A DNA stretch of 64,000 bases from Ochrobactrum quorumnocens (GTDB lineage Bacteria; Pseudomonadota; Alphaproteobacteria; Rhizobiales; Rhizobiaceae). The stretch is from contig NZ_CP022604.1 of NCBI RefSeq assembly GCF_002278035.1, positions 1,798,001 through 1,862,000 of the forward strand, in the 5' to 3' direction. The notes beneath the pieces were generated by a model. The model was given only the letters and a program-made list of their open reading frames with translations. It did not search any database and had not been told where the DNA came from. The translations under genes and the position numbers were made by a program. Shown here piece by piece: positions 17,655 through 26,430 of this stretch. Position 1 is the first letter of the stretch. Each line of letters begins with the position of its first letter.

Positions 17655-18803
17655 ATGAGCCCCTTTGGCATCATTTTCATTGAAGCCTTACCGATTAGAA
17701 AGTCGCGGTTTTCCGCGGTGCAAGAAGCAGAAGATACGATCGTGACCACTCAACCGCAAACCGCCGCTTTAGCGCCCATCGTCGAAATGAAAGACGTGCG
17801 CCGAATGTTCGGTGAAACGCCGGCCATCAACGGCGTTTCTCTTTCGGTTGCGCGCGGCGAAATTCTCGGCATCATTGGCCGCAGCGGCGCAGGTAAATCC
17901 ACGCTGATCCGTTGCATCAATGGCCTTGAAAAACCCGATGCCGGTTCAATCAAGATCGAAGGCCGCGAAATTACGGCACTCACGGAAAACAGCCTGCAGC
18001 CGGTGCGTCGTCGCATCGGCATGGTTTTCCAGCACTTCAATCTGTTGTCTGCAAAAACCGTTGAGCAGAACATCGCTCTGCCGCTGAAGATCGCAGGGCA
18101 GCCGAAAGCCCAGCGCGTGAAGCGTGTTGCGGAACTGCTGGAGCTTGTCGGACTTTCCGATAAGGCAAAGCACTACCCAGCTCAGCTTTCGGGTGGCCAA
18201 AAGCAACGCGTCGGCATCGCACGCGCACTTGCTGCCGAACCCGCCGTTCTGCTGTCTGACGAAGCAACCTCAGCACTCGATCCTGAGACAACACAGTCGA
18301 TTCTGGCGCTTCTTAAAGACATCAACACCAAGCTCGGCCTCACGATCCTGTTGATCACCCACGAAATGGATGTGATCCGTCGTATCGCCGATCGCGTAAT
18401 TGTGCTTGATCACGGCGCAATTGCTGAAGAAGGTCCGGTCTGGAAGGTTTTTGCAAGGCCACAGGCGCCAGTCACGCAAAGTCTGTTGCACGTACTGACG
18501 CCAGAATTGCCTGCCTCGTGGCGTGAGCGGCTCGTCAGTGAAACAAGCGATCAGGCAGTCGTTAAAATCAGACTTTCTGGCCAGGCGGCAAGAAGCGCCT
18601 TCTTCAACGATATCACGTCCGCAACAGGTCTTGAGACACGCCTTATTCACGGCGGCATGGATACAATTCAGGGTGAGCCCGTCGGCACTCTCTTCGTTGC
18701 CCTGCCCGCGCTGGACAAGGCAAAACTCGACGCTGCTATCAGCTACATCAACACCCACGCAGACGCCATGGAGGTACTTGGTTATGTCTCAGGCGATGCT
18801 TGA
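17655..18803 (+). CDS. metN: D-methionine ABC transporter ATPase
   Basis: 382 residues from the ATG at 17655, though in-frame GTG codons at 17718 and 17742 could be the true start because the first 30 residues are not family-like. The ATPase has Walker A GRSGAGKST, signature LSGGQKQRVGIARAL, the Q-loop in MVFQHFNLL, Walker B VLLSDEATSALD and the H-loop LITHEMD. Residues about 300-380 form the C-terminal NIL (ACT-like) domain that binds methionine and shuts transport down when cytoplasmic methionine is high. It overlaps metI by 20 bases. Confidence 0.9.
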   Translation: MSPFGIIFIEALPIRKSRFSAVQEAEDTIVTTQPQTAALAPIVEMKDVRRMFGETPAINGVSLSVARGEILGIIGRSGAGKSTLIRCINGLEKPDAGSIKIEGREITALTENSLQPVRRRIGMVFQHFNLLSAKTVEQNIALPLKIAGQPKAQRVKRVAELLELVGLSDKAKHYPAQLSGGQKQRVGIARALAAEPAVLLSDEATSALDPETTQSILALLKDINTKLGLTILLITHEMDVIRRIADRVIVLDHGAIAEEGPVWKVFARPQAPVTQSLLHVLTPELPASWRERLVSETSDQAVVKIRLSGQAARSAFFNDITSATGLETRLIHGGMDTIQGEPVGTLFVALPALDKAKLDAAISYINTHADAMEVLGYVSGDA

Positions 18804-19455
18804 TCTTCTCTGGCGCTCTTTCTGGGAAACCATCATTATGACGGGCTTTTCGAGCCTGATCTCGCTGGTGGTTGGCCTGCCGCTTGCACTCATCATGATT
18901 CTGACCGAACGTGGTGGACTGGCGCAGAACCTGACGCTCAACACCTTTCTGGGCGCGATCATCAACGGCTTCCGCTCGGTGCCATTTATCATCTTGCTGG
19001 TGGCCCTTATTCCAGTCACACGCTTTATCGTTGGCACGTCTATCGGCACCTGGGCTTCCATCGTGCCGCTGTCGATCGCTGCTATTCCCTATTATGCGCG
19101 TATTGCGGAAGTTTCGCTGCGCGAAGTGGACAACGGTCTTGTCGAAGCTGCACGCTCCATGGGGGCAAACCGCTGGACAATCGTTCGCGAAGTGCTGGTG
19201 CCTGAAGCACTGCCGGGTATCGTCGCAGGCTTCACGGTCACCATCATCACCCTTGTTGGTGCGTCAGCAATGGCTGGTGCAATCGGCGCAGGCGGTCTTG
19301 GCGATCTTGCAATCCGTTATGGTTATCAGCGCTTCGAAACTACCATCATGATCGCTGTTGTGATTATTCTGATCATCATGGTCTGTGGTGTTCAGTGGAT
19401 CGGTGATCGTTTGGTCACCCGTCTCGACAAGCGCAATCTGCGTTCGAGAGCGTAG
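18784..19455 (+). CDS. metI: D-methionine ABC transporter permease
   Basis: 223 residues started at 18784, where GGAGG occurs about nine bases upstream inside metN. Five transmembrane helices and the EAA-loop segment EVDNGLVEAARSMGANRWTIVREVLVPEALPG are typical of MetI. It forms the homodimeric pore of the methionine importer. The 20-base overlap with metN points to coupled translation. Confidence 0.9.
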   Translation: MSQAMLDLLWRSFWETIIMTGFSSLISLVVGLPLALIMILTERGGLAQNLTLNTFLGAIINGFRSVPFIILLVALIPVTRFIVGTSIGTWASIVPLSIAAIPYYARIAEVSLREVDNGLVEAARSMGANRWTIVREVLVPEALPGIVAGFTVTIITLVGASAMAGAIGAGGLGDLAIRYGYQRFETTIMIAVVIILIIMVCGVQWIGDRLVTRLDKRNLRSRA

Positions 19456-19459
19456 GGCA

Positions 19460-19558
19460 CATCCAGCAAAAGTGGGAATCGGTTTTGCGTTCGGAAATGC
19501 GTAAAAACAAATAGTCACAGCGGTTCCAACGATTCAATATTAACTGGAACCGCTGTAA
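19460..19558 (+). repeat. Dispersed palindromic repeat, family A (copy 1)
   Basis: About 100 bases beginning near CCAGCAAAAGTGGGAA and containing ATGCGTAAAAACAAATAG. It ends in a hairpin ACAGCGGTTCCA (19517-19528) / TGGAACCGCTGT (19545-19556). Related copies lie at 23833, 24781, 34230 (split by IS66), 43293, 46693 and, inverted, 60697. Located between metI and the convergent VOC gene. Confidence 0.8.
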
Positions 19559-19609
19559 CTGTCGCATGTTCGCGGGGGCTCAAATGAACCCATTTAGCTG
19601 CTACATGCT

Positions 19610-20029
19610 TTATCTTACCCGCTGGCGGAAACCGGCTTCCAGCGTATTGCCGTCTGGATCAAAGACCAGAGCCGCATAATATCCCATTTCTTCCGGCCCC
19701 TGATAAGCCGGCGCCCCGCTTTCACTGCCGCCGCCCTGAAGGGCCGCACGGTGAAATGCCTCTACATCGTCGCGACTGCTGGCATTGAACATGAGATGCA
19801 GGTGGTTGCCCGGCTTGCCGCCAGGCTCGTCAGCGCCCGGCTTTGGGCCGCTATGTATCCATAGAAAGGGTACCGGCGCCCTCTCCCCGCCACTGACGAA
19901 GAAACCGCTGTCCGAATGGGCAATAACGGCCAGCCCAAGCTTGGGCATGCAGCTTTCATAAAAGGAAAGGCTGCGGCGAAGATTTCTGCTTTGAAAGCCA
20001 ATGTGATCGAAGAGCGACATAGGGTTCAT
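19610..20029 (-). CDS. VOC (glyoxalase/bleomycin-resistance fold) family protein
   Basis: 139 residues from the ATG at 20029; another Met at 20020 is equally possible. The fold is seen in FDHIGFQSRNLRRSLSFYE (first metal His), NHLHLMF (second His) and DPDGNTLEAGFR (metal Glu). Such proteins bind a divalent metal and perform isomerisation, dioxygenation or drug binding. No partner gene indicates the substrate. Confidence 0.8.
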   Translation of the reverse strand: MNPMSLFDHIGFQSRNLRRSLSFYESCMPKLGLAVIAHSDSGFFVSGGERAPVPFLWIHSGPKPGADEPGGKPGNHLHLMFNASSRDDVEAFHRAALQGGGSESGAPAYQGPEEMGYYAALVFDPDGNTLEAGFRQRVR

Positions 20030-20161
20030 TATATGTCGGCTTTGAATAAAGGAAAGCGGCGCTCCCAATTTTGGAGAGCGCCGCCCTTATTATTCCTAAA
20101 GCATGTTGCAGTTAAATGGATTCATTTGAGCTCCCGCGAACATGCGACAGTTAAAAGAATC

Positions 20162-20205
20162 TAGAGCGAACGCGCCATGGGTGCGATTAAGCGCGACACA
20201 CTCTA
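20162..20205 (+). repeat. Short repeat, family C (copy 1)
   Basis: About 44 bases starting CTAGAGCGAACGCG and ending GCGACACACTCTA, with a GC-rich interior. It resembles sequences at 35784, 43163 and 62789 that begin near AGAGCG and close with a GCTCTA-like end. Confidence 0.5.
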
Positions 20206-20214
20206 AGTCAAAGA

Positions 20215-21054
20215 TCAGCCACGTGTACGCGCAAGGCCTGTCTTGGCTGGCTGATAGTTTGCATCAAGCTGAAGCGCGCGCGAATAGGAGTTGGCAGCCT
20301 TCGCCTTATCGCCACGCTGTTCATAAACCAGCGCCTGATTGGACCAGCTTTCAGCAATGTTTCCATCAAGGGTAATAGCCGTATTAAAATCGTCAAACGC
20401 ATTGTCGTAGTCACCAAGGGCAACATAGGAAATGCCACGACCATTATAAGGCTCAGGCGCCGTCGAATTGAGCGAAATCGCTTTTGAGAAATCTTCAATC
20501 GCCTGTTGATGCTGGCCTTTAGCCTGATAGATCAGACCACGATTGTGATAAGCGCGCCCATCGGTGGTCTGCAGTGCAATCGCCTGATTGAAATCACTCA
20601 GCGCCTGATCGAGACGGCCGGCCAGACGGTAGACATTGCCGCGGCCGACATAAGCTGCGTCATATTGCGGGTTTATCTGGATTGCGCGGCTGTAATCCTG
20701 CGCTGCCTTGCCGCTGTCGCCCATGTAACGATAGACCAGTCCGCGATTTGCATAAGCCTGATAGAAATTCGGATTAAGCGCGATAGCCTGCTCAAAATCG
20801 CGTAGCGCATCCTTGTAGCGCCCAGCCTTACCATAGGCAGAGCCGCGCACATTGTAGGCTTCAGGATCGCGCGGGTTACTCTGGATGACGCTGGTAAGCG
20901 AACCGATATTCTCGCTCGAACCTTGCGCACGATCAACAGAAGTCAATGCGCTCGTGGAAGAACTCTGACATCCAGCAACAGCAAGTGCCAGAACTGCCGT
21001 GACCGCCAATAGGCTGTTTCGTGCAAAATGAGAGCTTGTTGATTTTCCGGCCAT
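20215..21054 (-). CDS. TPR-repeat lipoprotein
   Basis: 279 residues started at 21054 (a Met at 21081 is an alternative). The N-terminus is a lipoprotein signal with lipobox VAGC (LALAVAGCQSSS), so it should be lipid-anchored. The mature part consists of six to seven consecutive 34-residue tetratricopeptide repeats such as AYNVRGSAYGKAGRYKDALRDF and AYANRGLVYRYMGDSGKAAQDY. TPR arrays are protein-interaction scaffolds; similar NlpI/NrfG-like lipoproteins act in envelope maintenance. No operon partner is adjacent. Confidence 0.85.
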   Translation of the reverse strand: MAGKSTSSHFARNSLLAVTAVLALAVAGCQSSSTSALTSVDRAQGSSENIGSLTSVIQSNPRDPEAYNVRGSAYGKAGRYKDALRDFEQAIALNPNFYQAYANRGLVYRYMGDSGKAAQDYSRAIQINPQYDAAYVGRGNVYRLAGRLDQALSDFNQAIALQTTDGRAYHNRGLIYQAKGQHQQAIEDFSKAISLNSTAPEPYNGRGISYVALGDYDNAFDDFNTAITLDGNIAESWSNQALVYEQRGDKAKAANSYSRALQLDANYQPAKTGLARTRG

Positions 21055-21485
21055 CACAACAAATTTCCCGGACGAATGCATCACCTTAAAGCGTTTTGGC
21101 AAAGACAGCGTTCCTTTCTGCTTGACCGGAGCGAAGGATCTAAAACCCTGAACGTCCGTCAACTTTGTCCCCGGCTGATACAACAGCCACAATACTATAA
21201 TTGCTTCTATAGCACAGCAAAAGGCAGCAGAAAAACTGCGCCCTAAAACGCATCCGAAAACTGAAGACGTCCTTCGGAGAAGATACGCGTTAACTCAACT
21301 CAATAAAGCACGATCTGATGTTATCGGATTTTCGCTCCAGATGGATCAACGCCACAATAAAGGTCTGTATATGGCGGTCCGCTGACTAATAAAATCGGCA
21401 TGTTTTATCCCGTGAAGCACACCAGAACTATGCTCCGACCGCCAGACATGCAAAAACCGGCGCAAGCCATAAGCCGCACCGGAAA
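21055..21485. other. Intergenic region upstream of the TPR gene
   Basis: 430 bases without a supportable gene. It includes the TPR promoter region and a degenerate dyad around 21250-21300 with ACGCATCC and GATACGCG ends that may be a decayed copy of repeat family B. Nothing else stands out. Confidence 0.5.
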
Positions 21486-21512
21486 GCAAAAAGGCGCCGC
21501 ATAGGCAGCGCC
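21486..21512 (-). terminator. Terminator of rpsU
   Basis: On the minus strand GGCGCTGC-CTAT-GCGGCGCC (eight pairs including one wobble) is followed by TTTTTGC. It lies 14 bases beyond the rpsU stop. Confidence 0.8.
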
Positions 21513-21525
21513 AATTTCAGATCAA

Positions 21526-21756
21526 TCAACGAGCAGCAGGACGACCGCCGCCGATGAGACCTTCACGCTGCGCGCGCTTGCGAGCCAGCTTGCGTGCGCG
21601 GCGAACGGCTTCAGCCTTTTCGCGGGCGCGCTTTTCAGATGGCTTTTCATAGTGGCCACGCATCTTCATTTCGCGGAAGATACCTTCGCGCTGCATCTTT
21701 TTCTTGAGAGCGCGGAGAGCCTGATCAACATTGTTATCGCGGACGAGTACCTGCAC
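21526..21756 (-). CDS. rpsU: Small ribosomal subunit protein bS21
   Basis: 76 residues starting with GTG at 21756 ([25 protein letters not shown]). The family requires this start: upstream in-frame codons give unrelated residues. The lysine/arginine-rich C-terminal half ([24 protein letters not shown]) is normal for alphaproteobacterial bS21. It binds the 30S platform next to the 16S 3' end and helps initiation. No strong Shine-Dalgarno is visible before the GTG. It has its own terminator. Confidence 0.95.
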   Translation of the reverse strand: MQVLVRDNNVDQALRALKKKMQREGIFREMKMRGHYEKPSEKRAREKAEAVRRARKLARKRAQREGLIGGGRPAAR

Positions 21757-22118
21757 GTGTAATCCCGTATCGGTTAGAATTTCGATTGAGCCTGAGGCAT
21801 TAAGGGCGTCTCTTAACGAGTTCCAGCTAATCGAGTCAACCGGTAAACGCCCAAAGGCTCCCAAGCTTCGCAGCTTAAACGCTGCAAATTGGTGGTGGCT
21901 ATTACCAGATAGCCCACCCCCTGTCCACCTCCAGATGCAACTTTGCCCACCGTTGCAGATAAATAATGGACTTATATCGATTTATAATGACTGACTGGTC
22001 CCGAATACGCTATCTGCCACCCAGTTTCGCACAATTCAGCCTCATTGCTCCACCATAGGAACAGTCAGGCAATTCACAGCCTTTTTTCCCTTTCGATTGA
22101 TTCCTTCGCTTAAATTTC
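21757..22118. other. Divergent intergenic region between rpsU and the lipase-like gene
   Basis: 362 bases that must hold the rpsU promoter on the minus strand and the promoter of the gene at 22119. An extended in-frame reading upstream of rpsU (to 21864) exists but has no family support. No repeat element of the dispersed families is present. Confidence 0.5.
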
Positions 22119-23300
22119 ATGTCCCTACGCAAACGACTCGTTATTCAGTTTACAGGCTATGAAGGCCTGCATCCCAAAGCTGTGCGCATACGCCATGCAC
22201 AGGCGCTGAAGGATTTTGATCGGTTATGGAAAGCCAAGACCAAGCTTTCACCCATAACCGATGAGCCAGATGATTGCGGAACGCTGATCGCGACGACGCA
22301 GGGCAACGGCTGGCAAACCGAGACGGAGTTCTGCCAGTTCGGTACTGCTGACATCTTCGATGACTATGCTGCCCGTTCCACACCGAAGCGTATGCTGACC
22401 GGCTTTCACGCCTTCATGAATATTTTCTTCACCGGCACCCTGTTTCGCTACTTGCTGACAAGCTGGCGCTTCGTGATGTTCTTCATGTGGCCGTTTCTAT
22501 TGTCCATCGTCATTATAGCAATCGCGGCCCTGATTGCCTCTGCGCCCACGCTTGCAGGCTTCCCGTTGTGGAATCTCGTCTGGTCGCTGCCGCTGGCTGC
22601 TGTTATCGCGACATTGCTCGTGCGCTGGCCAGGCGACCGCTTCTTCATGTCCTATCTGTTGGATGACTGGTCGGCAGCCTATGACCGCATCTATTGCCGT
22701 AACGACAAGCTCAATGCACGTCGCCGAGCCTTTGCCGAAGCGCTCAAAACGAAGATCGAAGAAAGCAACGCTGACGAAGTGATTATCGTCGCCCACAGCC
22801 TCGGAACGGTGCCAGCTGTCGAAGCACTGGCGGATGTTCAGCGTGAGCGCCCTGATCTGCTTAAGAAACAGCCTGTATCGATGCTGGCCATTGGCTCATG
22901 CCTCCTGATGATCGCACTTCACCCAAAGGCACGTGGCTTGCGCGAAGATGTGCGTGTGGTGATGGAAGAAAGTCCGGTTCTTTGGTCAGAGTTTCAGGTA
23001 TTGACGGATATCATCCACTTCTACGGTTCTGACCCCGCAAAAACGCTCAAGATCAAGACAGCCAATCCGCCCCTGATCCACCGTATCCGCTTTAAGAATG
23101 TTCATAGCGAAAACCGCTACAAGCGCTCAAAGGGCAACTTCTTCCTCATGCATCTGCTTTATATGCGCGGTGCGGAGAAGAAGAATTTCTTTGACTTCGG
23201 CATGTTTCTGCACGGCCCGTTCTTTTTCCGCGAACTGATGACGACCTATAAAGACAAAGCCGCCCCGCTCGATGAAGAGGGACGGCTTATCAATCCGTAA
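22119..23300 (+). CDS. Membrane-anchored alpha/beta-hydrolase-like protein
   Basis: 393 residues. Residues about 117-142 and 149-168 are two adjacent transmembrane helices, with long cytoplasmic flanks. Residues 223-231 (VIIVAHSLG) match the lipase nucleophile elbow, with Ser227 and AHSLG in place of the usual GHSLG, followed by VPAVEAL. The N-terminal VIQFTGYEG segment also looks like the first strand of a hydrolase. I place it with membrane lipase/esterase-like hypothetical proteins. The substrate is unknown, and the acid and His of the triad are not certain; His316 or later histidines are candidates. It stands alone, convergent with a MaoC gene. Confidence 0.65.
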   Translation: MSLRKRLVIQFTGYEGLHPKAVRIRHAQALKDFDRLWKAKTKLSPITDEPDDCGTLIATTQGNGWQTETEFCQFGTADIFDDYAARSTPKRMLTGFHAFMNIFFTGTLFRYLLTSWRFVMFFMWPFLLSIVIIAIAALIASAPTLAGFPLWNLVWSLPLAAVIATLLVRWPGDRFFMSYLLDDWSAAYDRIYCRNDKLNARRRAFAEALKTKIEESNADEVIIVAHSLGTVPAVEALADVQRERPDLLKKQPVSMLAIGSCLLMIALHPKARGLREDVRVVMEESPVLWSEFQVLTDIIHFYGSDPAKTLKIKTANPPLIHRIRFKNVHSENRYKRSKGNFFLMHLLYMRGAEKKNFFDFGMFLHGPFFFRELMTTYKDKAAPLDEEGRLINP

Positions 23301-23312
23301 AACGGAAAGCTG

Positions 23313-23789
23313 TTATGCTTGCGGCGGCTCAACCACGGCGATGGTGAGCCACGTGGCGGTCAGTGCTGGCTTCACCATATTCTCGACTTCGAGCGTCACA
23401 TCGTAATGATTGACCACGCGGCCTGATGGACGGATATCGGCGTTAGCGAGCTTGAAGCGGGCACGCACACGCGCGCCGGTTTTCACTGGCGACATGAAGC
23501 GGACTTTGTCGAAGCCATAATTGATGCCCATCGTGGCACCTTCCAGCATCGGCAGCGCTTCAAATGCCAGTGTCGAAAGCAGCGACAACGTCAGAAAGCC
23601 ATGAGCAATCGTGCCGCCGAAAGGCGTTTCCTTGATTGCGCGCTCCGGATCAACATGAATGAACTGATGATCGTCCGTCGCATCCGCGAACTGATTAATC
23701 ATCGCCTGTGTGACTTCACGCCACTCGGAGCATCCAATTTCCGTACCGATTGCTTCGCGCAACTGGTCGAGCGTAATTGCGTCTTTCAT
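23313..23789 (-). CDS. MaoC-family dehydratase
   Basis: 158 residues with the single hot-dog MaoC domain. The hydratase motif FADATDDHQFIHVDPERA (Asp and His catalytic) and GGTIAHGFLTLSLLS are intact. Members hydrate enoyl-CoA thioesters ((R)-specific enoyl-CoA hydratase) or related substrates. It is not in an operon with other acyl-CoA genes, though the thiolase/SDR pair upstream could use its product. The start at 23789 is the only sensible ATG. Confidence 0.88.
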   Translation of the reverse strand: MKDAITLDQLREAIGTEIGCSEWREVTQAMINQFADATDDHQFIHVDPERAIKETPFGGTIAHGFLTLSLLSTLAFEALPMLEGATMGINYGFDKVRFMSPVKTGARVRARFKLANADIRPSGRVVNHYDVTLEVENMVKPALTATWLTIAVVEPPQA

Positions 23790-23832
23790 GCCATGAAACT
23801 TTCTGCTGAACTGATACTCTTTTGTTATCCAT

Positions 23833-23938
23833 TAAAGCATTTGAGCCAAAAGTGCGAAGCGGTTTTGCGTGGGATAATGCGTAAAAACAAATAATTAGAG
23901 GGCTCCAACGACTCGATCTTAACTGGAACCGCTCTAAT
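23833..23938 (+). repeat. Dispersed palindromic repeat, family A (copy 2)
   Basis: Starts AAAGCATTTGAGCCAAAAGTG, contains ATGCGTAAAAACAAATAATTAG and ends CTTAACTGGAACCGCTCTAA. It lies between the MaoC and HAD genes. Confidence 0.8.
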
Positions 23939-23960
23939 CACAAGACGGCAAGGTCGCCGA

Positions 23961-24632
23961 TTAGGCAGCGACCAGTATTTCACGTGCAATATCATCCCAG
24001 TGCGAGAAAACGCGGTTTGCGCCCTTTGATGATAGCTTTTCGGTATGACCTTCATAAGTATGGCCACCGCCCGTATAACCAAAAGCAGTCATGCCAGCAG
24101 CAACAGCTCCCTCAATGCCAAAAGGCGAGTCTTCAATCACCACGCAGCGCGCTGGATCAATGCCCATCTTGTCTGCGGCAAACAGGAAGAGATCCGGCGC
24201 AGGCTTGCCGCGCTTGACCATGCTGGAAGAATAGACCGCTTCTCCAAAATATTGGTTGATCCCCGTCTTCTCCAGACTGAATGCAATCCGCTCCGGCTGC
24301 GAAGACGAGGCAACGCAACGCTTATGCGGCAGAACCTTAAGAAAATCTGCAATGCCCACGGCAGGCTGCAAGTGTTCGGCAAACAGGATTTTCGTCTCAG
24401 GCCAAAACTGACTGGTCGCCTCTTCCGGCAAACGATGACCCGTCAGATCGGCAATCATGTCCATAATATCTGCCTGCTTCATGCCAATCCCCTTGGCTAC
24501 AGTGCCTTGCGGCAGTGCCATACCGTGATTGGCATAAACCTGCTCGAATGCACGGCAAGATAGTGGTTCGCTATCGACGAGCACGCCGTCGCAATCAAAG
24601 ATAACGAGGTCGAAGGGGGATAGATTACTCAT
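23961..24632 (-). CDS. HAD-superfamily hydrolase, beta-phosphoglucomutase/phosphatase type
   Basis: 223 residues from the ATG at 24632, preceded by GGAG at a six-base spacing. Motif I is FDCDGVLVDSE, motif II ASSSQPERI, motif III Lys in KRGKPAPDLF, motif IV VIEDSPFGIEGAVAAG. The small cap domain is helical, as in subfamily I (GPH/YcjU-like). It hydrolyses a phosphate ester of a small metabolite such as a sugar phosphate or glycerol phosphate. An in-frame extension to 24857 is open but runs into repeat A copy 3 and has no similarity. Confidence 0.86.
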   Translation of the reverse strand: MSNLSPFDLVIFDCDGVLVDSEPLSCRAFEQVYANHGMALPQGTVAKGIGMKQADIMDMIADLTGHRLPEEATSQFWPETKILFAEHLQPAVGIADFLKVLPHKRCVASSSQPERIAFSLEKTGINQYFGEAVYSSSMVKRGKPAPDLFLFAADKMGIDPARCVVIEDSPFGIEGAVAAGMTAFGYTGGGHTYEGHTEKLSSKGANRVFSHWDDIAREILVAA

Positions 24633-24780
24633 GAAGGCTCCGATGGAGTAGGTATGTGGAATGCGTATTTTGTCGCGCCGATTTGAGGTGCGCGCTTGCC
24701 ACTGTTGATATAGAGACTGTTCGTCAATTGCGCATCTATAACAGTATAAGCGTGACAAAATTATCGCGGAATAGATAGTG

Positions 24781-24886
24781 AAAGCATTTGAGCCATCAGG
24801 ACGTGAGCTTTTTGCGTCAGATAATGCGTAAAGACAAAAAGTGAGACGCGGTTCCAACGATTCAGTCTTAACTGGAGCCGCTTTAA
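24781..24886 (+). repeat. Dispersed palindromic repeat, family A (copy 3)
   Basis: Starts AAAGCATTTGAGCCATC, contains ATAATGCGTAAAGACAAA and ends CTTAACTGGAGCCGCTTTAA. It occupies the region just ahead of the gene at 24905, so it may lie within that gene's transcript leader. Confidence 0.75.
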
Positions 24887-24904
24887 AAAATTGCGGAGAC
24901 TCTC

Positions 24905-26221
24905 ATGACAACGAATGTGGCACTGGTTGGATTGGCGCGCGACCTTCAGGCACGCGCTGAAACAGGGAAACCAATCCGCATAGGTCTTATCGGTGCTGGC
25001 GAGATGGGCACCGATATTGTCACGCAAGTTGCCCGCATGCCTGGCATTGAAGTCGGCGCGCTATCTGCGCGACGCCTGCCTAACACTTTCAAAGCCGTGC
25101 GCACCGCTTATGGCGATGAAGACAACGCACAAGAAGCAAATACTGAGAGTGCCATGACCCGCGCCATTGAGGGCGGCAAGATTGCAGTTACTGGCGACAA
25201 CGATCTGATTCTCACCAATCCGCTGATCGACGTCATTATCGATGCAACCGGCATTCCCGAAGTGGGTGCTGAAACCGGTATCAAGGCGATTGAAAACGGC
25301 AAGCATCTTGTGATGATGAATGTCGAAGCCGATGTCACCATCGGCCCTTATCTTAAAGCACAAGCAGATAAACACGGCGTGATTTATTCGCTGGGAGCAG
25401 GTGACGAACCTTCCTCCTGCATGGAACTGATCGAATTCGTCTCGGCGCTTGGCTACGAAGTCGTTTCCGCAGGCAAGGGCAAGAACAACCCGCTCAATTT
25501 TGATGCCATCCCTGACGACTATCAGGAAGAAGCCGACCGTCGGAACATGAATGTCCGCCTGCTGGTCGAATTCATTGATGGTTCAAAAACCATGGTCGAG
25601 ATGGCAGCCATTGCCAATGCAACTGGCCTTGTTCCTGATATTGCCGGGATGCACGGACCGCGTGCAGCAATCGATCAGTTAAGCAGCACGCTTATCCCAC
25701 AAGCCGATGGTGGCGTGCTGACAAAAAGCGGTGTCGTCGATTATTCTATCGGCAAAGGCGTTTCACCCGGCGTCTTTGTTGTGGCTAAGATGGACCACCC
25801 TCGCCTCAATGAGCGGCTGGAAGATCTGAAAATCGGTAAAGGCCCCTACTTCACCTTCCACCGCCCTTATCACCTTACGTCGCTTGAAGTGCCACTGACA
25901 GTCGCGCGCGCCGTTCTGTACGGCAAATCCGATATGGTGCCGTTGCCAAAGCCGGTAGCGGAAGTCTGCGCGGTCGCAAAGAAAGACTTGCAGCCGGGCG
26001 ATCATCTCGATGCCATCGGTCAATATTGCTATCGTTCGTGGATCATGACGACACCGGAAGCACGCAGTGCCAAGGCCATTCCTTGCGGCTTGCTGCAAAA
26101 CGGCACCGTCACTGCACCAATCAAAAAGGGTGAACTCATCACCTATGCCAACGCAGCACCACAGCCCGGCTCCAAGATTGCCGAGCTGCGTGCGTTGCAG
26201 GACAAGATGATCTACGGTTGA
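24905..26221 (+). CDS. NAD(P)-dependent oxidoreductase with C-terminal SAF domain
   Basis: 438 residues. Residues about 20-160 form a Rossmann domain (GLIGAGEMGTDIVTQVARMPG) of the homoserine-dehydrogenase-like NAD_binding_3 type; residues about 160-340 are the substrate domain; the C-terminal part (AVAKKDLQPGDHLDAIGQYCYRSW...ITYANAAPQPGS) is a SAF domain like those of sialic acid synthase and UxaA. Homologues are often mislabelled as FlgA or homoserine dehydrogenase. Several relatives act on sugar acids, but the reaction here is not established. It is monocistronic with a strong terminator. Confidence 0.8.
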   Translation: MTTNVALVGLARDLQARAETGKPIRIGLIGAGEMGTDIVTQVARMPGIEVGALSARRLPNTFKAVRTAYGDEDNAQEANTESAMTRAIEGGKIAVTGDNDLILTNPLIDVIIDATGIPEVGAETGIKAIENGKHLVMMNVEADVTIGPYLKAQADKHGVIYSLGAGDEPSSCMELIEFVSALGYEVVSAGKGKNNPLNFDAIPDDYQEEADRRNMNVRLLVEFIDGSKTMVEMAAIANATGLVPDIAGMHGPRAAIDQLSSTLIPQADGGVLTKSGVVDYSIGKGVSPGVFVVAKMDHPRLNERLEDLKIGKGPYFTFHRPYHLTSLEVPLTVARAVLYGKSDMVPLPKPVAEVCAVAKKDLQPGDHLDAIGQYCYRSWIMTTPEARSAKAIPCGLLQNGTVTAPIKKGELITYANAAPQPGSKIAELRALQDKMIYG

Positions 26222-26242
26222 TCGAAAATTACCAGCACAAAC

Positions 26243-26275
26243 AAAAACGGCGGCTCGAAGCCGCCGTTTTTGTTT
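26243..26275. terminator. Bidirectional terminator
   Basis: Perfect stem AAAAACGGCGGCT / AGCCGCCGTTTTT (26243-26255, 26259-26271) with loop CGA, flanked by A and T runs on both strands. It serves the SAF-domain gene and possibly pntB from the other side. Confidence 0.9.
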
Positions 26276-26289
26276 CTTGCCAGAACACC

Positions 26290-26422
26290 CCGGCCTTATG
26301 AGATTCGGGGAAATGGCGCGCCGAAAATGGTGGGGTTTGAGAACCGGAGCGGAGTGTACTTAAAGTACATGAGCACCGGAAGCGCAGAACCATGTCATTT
26401 GCAGGCCGCCAGAACCCGAATA
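26290..26422. repeat. GC-rich imperfect palindrome downstream of pntB
   Basis: About 130 bases containing the perfect dyad TGTACTT-A-AAGTACA (26355-26369) inside flanking CCGGAGC and GCACCGG bases. It looks like a dispersed intergenic element of the Brucella/Ochrobactrum group. Only one copy is seen in this window. Confidence 0.45.
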
Positions 26423-26430
26423 TCAAAGGC

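Noticed and set aside
23961..24857. N-terminally extended HAD hydrolase (298 residues)
   Set aside because: The extra 75 residues translate a family A repeat and have no family similarity; the start at 24632 has a ribosome-binding sequence and fits the fold.
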